A stretch of DNA of 64,000 nt from Geobacter sp. (GTDB lineage Bacteria; Desulfobacterota; Desulfuromonadia; Geobacterales; Pseudopelobacteraceae). The DNA lies in NCBI GenBank assembly GCA_009684515.1, contig WKKS01000007.1:1-64000 (forward strand). Direction: 5' to 3'. Below the pieces are notes generated by a model. That model did not search any database. It worked only from the letters and a program-made list of their open reading frames with translations, and was not told the DNA's origin. Below, in pieces: positions 45,876 through 52,258 of this stretch; the stretch's first letter is position 1, and the number at the start of each line of letters is the position of its first letter. Both the position numbers and the translations under genes were made by a program.

Positions 45876-46151
45876 TCAACTCCTTTGCAGGTAATCCCTC
45901 GTTGCCTTCCGACTCGGGATCACAGTTTTTAAAAAATAGAATTCAGCTTCTTCCACAAATGGCACCAGATAAACATAGCCTTCGAATGCAACAACAAACA
46001 CAGATTGATTTGGATACCTTTCAAAATTTGGGTGACGAATGGCATCCAGCAGTCCATTCCCCTCGATGGCAAGTACAATTTGTTCGAAGGAGATGTCTCG
46101 TTCGCTCTTCAGTACTGCGTTTTTTTCATGGTTCCAACGGAAATGTTTCAT
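45876..46151 (-). CDS. BrnT-like toxin (DUF497)
   Basis: 91 aa. HFRWNHEKNAVLKSERDISF is the family start, and VYLVPFVEEAEFYFLKTVIP with SRKATRDYL the end. BrnT toxins are ribonucleases related to RelE. The gene is followed 4 bp later by the antitoxin gene. GAGG lies ahead of the ATG. Confidence 0.82.
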   Translation of the reverse strand: MKHFRWNHEKNAVLKSERDISFEQIVLAIEGNGLLDAIRHPNFERYPNQSVFVVAFEGYVYLVPFVEEAEFYFLKTVIPSRKATRDYLQRS

Positions 46152-46257
46152 GATTTACGATACCTCAAGGTGTGCCTTTTGTCATCATACAATTTTCAGC
46201 TTAATCGGGGCTGCGAGCAGGGTGCAGCTCGCGAATTTCAGGAGAATTTCTGGGAAA

Positions 46258-46304
46258 GCTTCAAAGGTGCTAACTTGTTCAGCAAGCTCGCCAACTTGGA
46301 AGCC
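46258..46304 (+). repeat. Diverged 48-bp repeat, copy B
   Basis: Second copy of the repeat described at 45462-45510. It lies in the 334-bp non-coding gap 46152-46485, which otherwise contains only the tandem repeat at 46331-46414 and the attC half site. Confidence 0.55.
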
Positions 46305-46330
46305 TGCCCCCATGCCCTTTTTAGAACTCA

Positions 46331-46414
46331 GAAACAAGATTCTTGTCAATTACATATACTGTCCCCGGAATTGCCCCCCAGAAACAAGATTCTTGTCAAT
46401 TACATATACTGTCC
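46331..46414 (+). repeat. Dispersed repeat, copies 2 and 3, spaced by 50 bp
   Basis: Two identical 34-bp copies, at 46331-46364 and 46381-46414, begin GAAACAAGATTCTTGTCAAT and end ATACTGTCC. They are in direct orientation. Copy 3 abuts the truncated cassette site. See copy 1 at 44619-44650. Confidence 0.75.
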
Positions 46415-46434
46415 ACGTAACTCGTCCATCGCAA

Positions 46435-46441
46435 GTTAGAT
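46435..46441 (-). other. Half attC site after the Abi-alpha gene
   Basis: GTTAGAT on the plus strand (ATCTAAC on the minus strand) matches the RYYYAAC core. The rest of an attC site is missing; the sequence beyond is repeat copy 3, so the site appears truncated. Confidence 0.45.
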
Positions 46442-46485
46442 GCTGGGCAAAAAAACTTTCAATAACAAGAAGAGAGATCATATTA

Positions 46486-47100
46486 TCAATCGCTTAAAAC
46501 ACGTAAAAATTCTCGCCCGAATGGAGACAAACGATATTTCGTTGGGTCAGTGCCACCTGACATACATATCTTTAATTCTTTCAAGTTTTCTAGAGAGATA
46601 ATGAATTGATCTGATGTAACATTTAATTGCTTGAGAGTTTGGGCCAATTCCGTTGATTTTTCACTCCCTTGCTCCAATAATATCAACGCATCTAAGGGGT
46701 CCATTTTTTTAATAACCTCTGTAAAACCTTGTCTAAGACATCTTGATCGTGATGGTGTCATTGCCGCAGCCAACAGTCGCGCCCAAAGATCTTGAATTTC
46801 TTCTCGGCTTTCGTCAGCTGCACTATGAAGAATAGGAATTGCGACTGTAAGACTCGCGGGTTCACTGTCTTTGATGTCCCATGATTCAAGCCTTTTTTTG
46901 GTTTTATTCAACATCTCAGCAATATTTTCAGCACGGCGGATACGGAGCCAATCACCGCCGAGATAACCAATTATGTCTTGGGGCAGGCTGCCAAGAGCTT
47001 CCTTAAAGAATGATCCCACGCCACGTAGTGCTCCCACAATTTCCTGCCCTAGTTTTGCTTGCTCATCAGTAATTGGAATTACCGAAATATCATCTGCCAT
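46486..47100 (-). CDS. Abi-alpha-like (DUF4393) protein, cassette-encoded
   Basis: 204 aa. The conserved stretch GYLGGDWLRIRRAENIAEML and, later, RCLRQGFTEVIKKMDPLDA match DUF4393, the abortive-infection alpha family. No membrane segment is evident. Abi-alpha members are linked to phage defence, but the mechanism is unknown. GGAGG precedes the ATG at 47100. It starts 29 bp after an attC core (47129-47135) and ends 45 bp before a half site, as expected for a cassette gene. Confidence 0.75.
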   Translation of the reverse strand: MADDISVIPITDEQAKLGQEIVGALRGVGSFFKEALGSLPQDIIGYLGGDWLRIRRAENIAEMLNKTKKRLESWDIKDSEPASLTVAIPILHSAADESREEIQDLWARLLAAAMTPSRSRCLRQGFTEVIKKMDPLDALILLEQGSEKSTELAQTLKQLNVTSDQFIISLENLKELKICMSGGTDPTKYRLSPFGREFLRVLSD

Positions 47101-47128
47101 GTTTTCCTCCAGCAAATTCTTTTCTTTC

Positions 47129-47200
47129 ATCTAACGGGGTCGGCCTTGACCCGCCCGCCCAGCCTTTTTGGGCGGTCGGTGTCCAAGGACGTGGTTATGC
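47129..47200 (-). other. attC-like recombination site 4
   Basis: ATCTAAC at 47129-47135 (R' core, GTTAGAT on the minus strand) and GTTATGC at 47194-47200 bracket 72 bp. Inside, GGGCGG and CCGCCC form a strong stem (CCCGCCCGCCC with GGGCGG). It separates the Abi-alpha gene from the 77-aa membrane gene, whose stop codon overlaps its end. Confidence 0.7.
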
Positions 47201-47428
47201 CTTCGCCTCTTTCTTGCCTGATTTTAGAATTACGACTGCAAGTGCCAACGTAGCGACATAAGACAGGAACATAATCTTGGGTCGAATATAGGATAGAGGG
47301 CCAAACCAATCACCTTCATAAATTCCTAATTTTCTTGCAACAGCTTCAGTTTGGAAGTCATTCCATACCTTGTCCAGCCAGAGGAACACCGACCATAGCA
47401 GCACGTTAATCACAGCAAGGAATTTCAT
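47195..47428 (-). CDS. Small membrane protein, cassette-encoded (77 aa)
   Basis: Two hydrophobic segments (FLAVINVLLWSVFLWLD and IMFLSYVATLALAVVIL) separated by a polar loop (WNDFQTEAVARKLGIYEGDW) and ending with a basic tail. AAAGGAGG precedes the ATG at 47428, 24 bp from the cassette junction. Its family is unknown. It may be an inner-membrane protein. Confidence 0.65.
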   Translation of the reverse strand: MKFLAVINVLLWSVFLWLDKVWNDFQTEAVARKLGIYEGDWFGPLSYIRPKIMFLSYVATLALAVVILKSGKKEAKA

Positions 47429-47451
47429 CGGTTTTATTTCCTCCTTTTGTG

Positions 47452-47529
47452 GCATAACGTCTCAAGGCGCCAGCGGCGGAGCGCCAGCGGCGGAGCGTCA
47501 GCGGAGACCGCTGTCGCCGCATGTTGGGC
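47452..47529 (-). other. attC-like recombination site 3
   Basis: GCATAAC (47452-47458) and GTTGGGC (47523-47529) bracket 78 bp; on the minus strand they read GCCCAAC and GTTATGC. The inner stem involves AGCGGAGACCGCT. It contains an unusual 14-bp tandem repeat (47467-47504). Confidence 0.65.
47467..47504 (+). repeat. 14-bp tandem repeat inside attC site 3
   Basis: GCGCCAGCGGCGGA twice, at 47467-47480 and 47481-47494, then a partial unit with one change (GCGTCAGCGG). Confidence 0.85.
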
Positions 47530-47533
47530 ATTT

Positions 47534-48145
47534 TCACTCGGGAAGGGAGCGATCGTAAAAGTCAATACGGCCCAAGTAGAGAACTTCGATGATCGGAGAC
47601 TGGGCCCAAGGTTTGCCAAAGGATTTTAGTTCGCAATCCTCCACATTAACGCCACGCCAGTAGGCTTGAGCAACCTGATGAATTGTTTCATCGTCGCAGC
47701 TATGGTTCAGCCGTAAAAAATCTACCCAACTCGAGTCGTGTGTAGAGTAGGCATATGGGCCGACAGAGCGGGCCTGCCTTAGGAGCCTGTTGCCCACATG
47801 CCCCATGTGTCTCTTCCTGTACTCTTCTGCCTCAGCTTCCGATCGAAGTAAGTATATGGCGTTCAATCTGCTCGGATAGTCAGAAAAGTAGAATTCGCGG
47901 TTCACTTCAAAGTTGTACTCCGCTGTGTAATGATGCGTTACCCCAATTGAAAAAGGAGAAACATCTCCTGCGAACTCTGAGTTGGGCAGGAATGGCAAAT
48001 TACTTTTCCCCCTGCCAACGTTTCCTGCTGATGTAAAGCAGCCGATAAGTGATATCTGATGACGCACAAGCCAGTTTGCAGGGTTTACCCATACCCAAAA
48101 ATCCTGTGGCTCATCTCCAATAAATAGATTCGATTCACTTGTCAT
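47534..48145 (-). CDS. Hypothetical protein, cassette-encoded (203 aa)
   Basis: It starts MTSESNLFIGDEPQDFWVWV and is rich in aromatic and acidic residues, without signal peptide or membrane helix. A motif around NREFYFSDYPSRLNAIYLL, where Tyr and Arg recur, could be a structural core. I do not recognise the family. The ATG is 15 bp after a GTTGGAC junction; the stop lies 5 bp from the next core, the arrangement of integron cassettes. Confidence 0.7.
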   Translation of the reverse strand: MTSESNLFIGDEPQDFWVWVNPANWLVRHQISLIGCFTSAGNVGRGKSNLPFLPNSEFAGDVSPFSIGVTHHYTAEYNFEVNREFYFSDYPSRLNAIYLLRSEAEAEEYRKRHMGHVGNRLLRQARSVGPYAYSTHDSSWVDFLRLNHSCDDETIHQVAQAYWRGVNVEDCELKSFGKPWAQSPIIEVLYLGRIDFYDRSLPE

Positions 48146-48158
48146 GATTTATTCCCTT

Positions 48159-48229
48159 GTCCAACGTCGTGGCGCTTGACCTGGCGGGCGGCTTTATCGC
48201 CCGGTCATGGTCTGAGCGCCTGGTTAGGC
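48159..48229 (-). other. attC-like recombination site 2
   Basis: GTCCAAC (48159-48165) and GTTAGGC (48223-48229) bracket 71 bp. On the minus strand the site reads GCCTAAC ... GTTGGAC, a good RYYYAAC/GTTRRRY pair. GGCGGGCGGC and GCCCGG form the inner stem. Confidence 0.8.
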
Positions 48230-48233
48230 GTAT

Positions 48234-48689
48234 TTACTCGCCTTCTCTTTGAAAGGGTACCCCCTTGGGGGTGTAACATTGGAACAGTTCTTTCGGGGCT
48301 GCTGGGACTTTTTCTAGGAAATATGTTCGGATGGTTTTTTCAGGTTCCTCTTCTACGTACCCTCCGAATTCAGCAGCAACTCGAAAGCCCTTCTTTGACC
48401 GATTGAGCACGAATATCCCTGGCTCAAGGTTAGAAAAATCAACTTCTGCAATAATCCACGTCCCTATTTTCTCAATCGTTCTGAATTCAAGTTTTCCTTT
48501 TTCCTTTTGATACTTGTTTATAAGGTCTTCAAGATATCTCTGGATTTCTTTTGCTTCCGATGAATTACTTGCAACATGAACAACCTTGGAACAGTCATAT
48601 TCTGTGGCCCAGGATACTTTCTGAACAAATAACAACACCATCAAAACCGTTAAAGCAGGAACCAGCAGTCCGTTCATATATTGCCTCAT
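48234..48689 (-). CDS. Hypothetical exported protein, cassette-encoded (151 aa)
   Basis: A signal peptide (GLLVPALTVLMVLLFVQKVSWA) is followed by about 125 residues with two cysteines (YDCSK, FQCYT) that could pair. The middle (GTWIIAEVDFSNLEPGIFVL) looks beta-rich. Family unknown. The ATG is 10 bp from the GTTAGGC junction of site 1, and the stop abuts site 2. Confidence 0.7.
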   Translation of the reverse strand: MRQYMNGLLVPALTVLMVLLFVQKVSWATEYDCSKVVHVASNSSEAKEIQRYLEDLINKYQKEKGKLEFRTIEKIGTWIIAEVDFSNLEPGIFVLNRSKKGFRVAAEFGGYVEEEPEKTIRTYFLEKVPAAPKELFQCYTPKGVPFQREGE

Positions 48690-48698
48690 ATTCTTTTC

Positions 48699-48759
48699 GC
48701 CTAACGGTTGGGAAAATCACCTGACGGGTTTTGGGTCAGGTGCATTTTTCTGGTTAGCA
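48699..48759 (-). other. attC-like recombination site 1
   Basis: GCCTAAC (48699-48705) and GTTAGCA (48753-48759) bracket 61 bp. On the minus strand this reads TGCTAAC ... GTTAGGC. CACCTGAC and GTCAGGTG form a perfect 8-bp inner stem. The upstream gene's stop lies inside the site, as in many cassettes. Confidence 0.8.
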
Positions 48760-49274
48760 ATTGCATTCGTGATATCACTTTCTAAAAGTTTCATTTTCAT
48801 CGTACTTTCGTTCTCAAGTGGCTGAAACAGATCAAAATGTTCAAAATAAAGCTTATCCCGAAGTTCTTTGCTTGCTTTAACTTCAAATCCCTTGAGAGCA
48901 ATCCTTTTCTTGTTATAATCCTCAAGCAGCTTACGATATGAAGAATCGGCAGCGGCTAAGCGATTCCTCTCCTCAGGGGACCAAGTGACCCAATGAGTTG
49001 GATCAGCATCCAACCATTTTGCTGCCGGGTCATCTTTGAGTCGTTTCAGGAAAGCATGCCTCCTCATTTCACGTACGATTCTTGAAAAATCAGACCAACT
49101 TGCATAGAAAAGAGCGGTTTTGGGTTCAAGATTCTTCATTATTACCGCTTCCTTTGCCAGCAACTCTTCAGATAGTGCAATGTCTCGATCAAATGCTTGT
49201 ATTCGCCAGTCACTCTCGGTGAAAGCGGGGGTAGAAATTACCATAAAGCACATAATGAGAAATATAATTCGCAT
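48717..49274 (-). CDS. Hypothetical exported protein, first gene of the cassette array (185 aa)
   Basis: A signal peptide (MRIIFLIMCFMVISTPAFTE) is followed by a helical, charged domain (AFDRDIALSEELLAKEAVIM). No family is recognised. The ATG is 10 bp from a GTTAGCA core at 49285-49291; the stop is inside attC site 1. It would be read first from any promoter upstream of the array. Confidence 0.7.
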   Translation of the reverse strand: MRIIFLIMCFMVISTPAFTESDWRIQAFDRDIALSEELLAKEAVIMKNLEPKTALFYASWSDFSRIVREMRRHAFLKRLKDDPAAKWLDADPTHWVTWSPEERNRLAAADSSYRKLLEDYNKKRIALKGFEVKASKELRDKLYFEHFDLFQPLENESTMKMKLLESDITNAIANQKNAPDPKPVR

Positions 49275-49284
49275 GTATTTTCCT

Positions 49285-49291
49285 TGCTAAC
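49285..49291 (-). other. attI-like or terminal attachment core
   Basis: On the minus strand ACAAGTTAGCA precedes the first cassette gene. It resembles the end of attI1 (ACAAAGTTAGGC). A second GTTGGGC lies about 20 bp further upstream. No paired core that would make it a full attC is seen within about 140 bp. Confidence 0.4.
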
Positions 49292-49374
49292 TTGTTATTG
49301 ATCAGACCCGCCCAACATCCCACCGATTATGATTCTTCTGCATTGACACTAAATTACAGCTTACGTAACCAGCT

Positions 49375-49403
49375 AAATTAATTACAAAATAAATATCGAT
49401 CAA
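49375..49403 (-). promoter_or_regulatory. Candidate cassette promoter
   Basis: On the minus strand TTGATC (49398-49403) is followed after 17 nt by TAATTT (49375-49380), about 100 nt ahead of the first cassette gene. The -10 is weak. Confidence 0.3.
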
Positions 49404-49549
49404 TATTCCATTTGGTATGTTGGTCGCTAGTGGCCAACACACCAGATGTTCGCGGTTCTGAATTTATGCCGACGGAATGGTTGTTTTGGGTGGGTGGACA
49501 ATACGTGGTTTATGAGGGTCTTTCAATAAGAATTGTTTCCAAATCGCCT

Positions 49550-50923
49550 TTACTCCAGCTCCAGCTGTTTCAGCTTCTCCCAGAGGGTTTTCCGGGAGAT
49601 TCCCAGGAGTTTGGCGGCTTCTCCCTTTCTGTTCCCGGTTGTGCGCAGGGCATCTTCTATTACATTTCTTTCCAGGGAGTGGACACTATCGGCCAGTGAA
49701 GCGGAGCCTGATGTTGGGGGGGAAGCTGGAGCAGAGCGCGCAACGGTGAATTCTGACGGAAGATCTTCCAGCTTCAGCTCACCGCCCAGCGAAAGTGCCA
49801 CGGAGCGTTCGACAGCGTTTTCCAGCTCGCGCACATTACCCGGATAGTTGTACGAAAGCATGGCATTTTTGGCTTCTTTGGAGATTTCCATGACCGGTTT
49901 GTGCATCCTCTCGGCAAACCTGTTCAGGAACTGTTGTGCCAGCGGCAGGATATCATCCTGTCGCTCCCGCAGTGGAGGGAGTTGGATCGGGATGACATTG
50001 AGACGGTAGAAGAGGTCTTCCCGGAAACGCCCCTCCTCCACCTCCCGGCGCAGATCGCGGTTGGTGGCGGCGATGATCCGCACATCCACACGGATTTCAC
50101 GGTTGCCGCCAAGCCGCTCGATGGTCCTTTCCTGCAGCACTCGGAGGAGCTTGGCCTGTGCCGCCAGCGGCATTTCGGCAATCTCATCCAGAAAGATCGT
50201 TCCGCCGTGGGCCTGCTCGAACTTCCCCTTGCGCTCCTTGAGGGCGCCGGTAAAGGCCCCTTTTTCATGGCCGAACAGCTCTGATTCCAGAAGACTCTCC
50301 GGCAGGGCCGCGCAGTTGACCTTGATCATCGGGTTATCCTTGCGCAGGCTGTGCTGGTGTATGGCCCGCGCCACCAGTTCCTTGCCGGTGCCGCTCTCGC
50401 CGCAGATCAGGATGGTGGAATCGACGACGGCAGCGGCGGTTATGATTTTGAAAACCGGCAGCATGGCGCCGCTTTTTCCGATCAGTTCACCGCAGTCAAA
50501 TTCGGAAAACACCTGCTCGCGGAGGACCAGGTTTTCCTCCTTGAGCAGCTCCTTCTCGGTGATGTCGCGGCTTACCATCAGGGCGCCGATGTAGTTTTCG
50601 CGATTATCGCGAATCGGATAGTAGCTGTTTTCGAAGACCTTTCCCCTGCTCTTGATGACATGGGTATGGAAGGGCAAGGCACCGCTTTTGAGGGCGGCCA
50701 GCAGATTCTGAACCCGTTCGGATATATGGCGGGGATGGGTGGAAAAGATGGAGAGGATGTGACGCCCCAGGTAATCTTCCTCCCGGATGCCGCGAATTTT
50801 TTCCGCCGCCGCATTGATATATGCGAAGCAGTCATTCCGGTCGAGGAAAGTGATCCCCTCCCCCATACTCGCCAGGATTGCGCGGTACACCGAGGGCTCC
50901 AGCGCTGTTTTTTCACCGGCCAT
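49550..50923 (-). CDS. Sigma-54-dependent regulator with N-terminal PAS domain
   Basis: 457 aa. A PAS domain (about residues 10-125, GEGITFLDRNDCFAYINAAA) is followed by an AAA+ activator domain with Walker A GESGTGKE, the sigma-54 contact loop GAFTGA and ELFGHEKGAF. A Fis-type helix-turn-helix ends the protein (KGEAAKLLGISRKTLWEKLK). No receiver domain, so it senses a small molecule or redox state itself. GGAGAT precedes the ATG at 50923. Its place at the 3' end of the nitrate block suggests control of nitrate or nitrogen genes; no -24/-12 promoter is visible in the window. Confidence 0.92.
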   Translation of the reverse strand: MAGEKTALEPSVYRAILASMGEGITFLDRNDCFAYINAAAEKIRGIREEDYLGRHILSIFSTHPRHISERVQNLLAALKSGALPFHTHVIKSRGKVFENSYYPIRDNRENYIGALMVSRDITEKELLKEENLVLREQVFSEFDCGELIGKSGAMLPVFKIITAAAVVDSTILICGESGTGKELVARAIHQHSLRKDNPMIKVNCAALPESLLESELFGHEKGAFTGALKERKGKFEQAHGGTIFLDEIAEMPLAAQAKLLRVLQERTIERLGGNREIRVDVRIIAATNRDLRREVEEGRFREDLFYRLNVIPIQLPPLRERQDDILPLAQQFLNRFAERMHKPVMEISKEAKNAMLSYNYPGNVRELENAVERSVALSLGGELKLEDLPSEFTVARSAPASPPTSGSASLADSVHSLERNVIEDALRTTGNRKGEAAKLLGISRKTLWEKLKQLELE

Positions 50924-50963
50924 GGCTTATCTCCAGATCATGGTACAGGAAGGAAAAACAAAT

Positions 50964-51073
50964 CCCCTCTCCCTGAGGGAGAGGGTCAGGGTGAGGGGGC
51001 GGAGCTGGATTTATGTGGCACTGTTGCCCCCTCATCCGGCCTTCGGCCACCTTCTCCCTGTGGGAGAAGGGAC
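50964..51073. repeat. REP-like palindromic element inside a gene end
   Basis: CCCTCTCCCTGAGGGAGAGG at 50965 and CCTTCTCCCTGTGGGAGAAG at 51050 are two strong hairpins. Between them CCGGCCTTCGGCC forms another. This kind of GAGGGAGAGGG element is widespread in bacterial intergenic DNA. Here it forms the last 29 codons of the NIT-domain receptor gene. Confidence 0.8.
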
Positions 51074-52212
51074 TCCAGGCTGTCCATCAAGCGGTTAAAC
51101 CAGCGACAGACCTCACCGACCTCGTCCTTTCGGTCTATGTCAAGACGCCTGGTCAGGTCTTTTTTCCCATCGGCCATATCTTTCAGCACGATTGCCATAG
51201 TTTTCAGGGGGGCGTTGATACCGATCATGACGATAAAGCCGAACAGCAGCGTAACCGCTGAGGAGCAAGCCGCAGTGAAAACGCTGAGGGCAAGACTCAG
51301 CCTGGCGGCGGAGGCGAGACGGTCGGACTTCTCAGCCATATGCGTGGCAAGCATGTCTTCCATTTCCTTCATGGCGTTGATCATGGCGGTGCTGGTTGTG
51401 AACCAGTTTTCGGGGCGAATGCCAAAATCACCGGTCAGCCTGCGAGCAAGTGCGATTGAGCGCATCTCCTCCACCTGCTGGTAAAAGGGTGCGTTCATCT
51501 TTTCCAGATAGGCTTTCTGGTGGTAGGTGTCGGCAAACTTGTTAAAGACATCCAGAAAGGTCGCCTGGGCGGCCGCTATACCGACATAATCTTCATATGT
51601 TTTATTATCAAAACGGTTGGTGGCGAAGACACCGCTGAGGGTGGCCCGTTCGAGCCCGGCCTGTTCCTTGACGCTCAGGAAAGCGTGATAAGCCATCGCT
51701 TCCCGGGTGAGTTCGGGATTCATGCTCATGATGGTGATCTGGGCCACGACATCAAGATATGAGGAGATGGTCCGGGTATAATAGGCCAGAGAGTCCTTCG
51801 GCTCCAACTTCATGCTGTCCACATCGGCGCGTATCATGGCCAGCTTTTCCAGCAGGGAACCGGCCGCATCGAGCCGTTCCCTGACCAGTTCAAGGTTGTT
51901 TTTGTTGGATGAGCTGTAAAACTTGAGTTCCCTGATCTGACTGTCCGTATCAACCCGTTGTTTGGACAGCTCTGTCCGGAACTTGTCACCTTTCGATGAG
52001 ATAAATCCGGTGGTAAGTCCCCGCTCTTTCTGCAGCTGATGTATCAGCGAGCCGCTTTTTATGGCAAAGGCAGTCAGGATACGGGTTGTCTGAAGGCTAT
52101 GCAGAGTAGTCAGTTTTACGGATATGTCCTGCGCAGCAAAGATGAGTATGCCGATAATTGGAACAATTACCATCAGCAGCATCTTGACCGGTATTTTTAC
52201 GTTATCAAACAA
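50986..52212 (-). CDS. NIT-domain receptor truncated after HAMP (nitrate/nitrite-sensing type)
   Basis: About 408 aa. A TM near the start (VKMLLMVIVPIIGILIFAA) precedes a NIT domain (about residues 50-290; HQLQKERGLTTGFISSKG is diagnostic). A second TM (LALSVFTAACSSAVTLLFGF) and a HAMP follow (APLKTMAIVLKDMADGKKDL). A signalling domain should follow but the frame continues into the REP-like element (LLPQGEGGRRPDEGA) and stops. So the output part is lost, or another protein supplies it. The start is TTG with GGAGGAGGTGG upstream. NIT domains sense nitrate and nitrite; the gene sits in the nar block. Confidence 0.8.
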   Translation of the reverse strand: MFDNVKIPVKMLLMVIVPIIGILIFAAQDISVKLTTLHSLQTTRILTAFAIKSGSLIHQLQKERGLTTGFISSKGDKFRTELSKQRVDTDSQIRELKFYSSSNKNNLELVRERLDAAGSLLEKLAMIRADVDSMKLEPKDSLAYYTRTISSYLDVVAQITIMSMNPELTREAMAYHAFLSVKEQAGLERATLSGVFATNRFDNKTYEDYVGIAAAQATFLDVFNKFADTYHQKAYLEKMNAPFYQQVEEMRSIALARRLTGDFGIRPENWFTTSTAMINAMKEMEDMLATHMAEKSDRLASAARLSLALSVFTAACSSAVTLLFGFIVMIGINAPLKTMAIVLKDMADGKKDLTRRLDIDRKDEVGEVCRWFNRLMDSLESLLPQGEGGRRPDEGATVPHKSSSAPSP

Positions 52213-52258
52213 AATCCCACCTCCTCCATCAGCCTGAACAGCGGCAATATGAGTCGAT

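Noticed and set aside
46331-46414. Short direct repeats that might be CRISPR
   Set aside because: Only two copies at 50-bp spacing, with a third far away, and no cas gene; they look like a dispersed repeat.
49412-49699. 95-aa plus-strand frame where an integrase gene might be
   Set aside because: No tyrosine recombinase motifs are visible; it is a shadow of the sigma-54 regulator's end.
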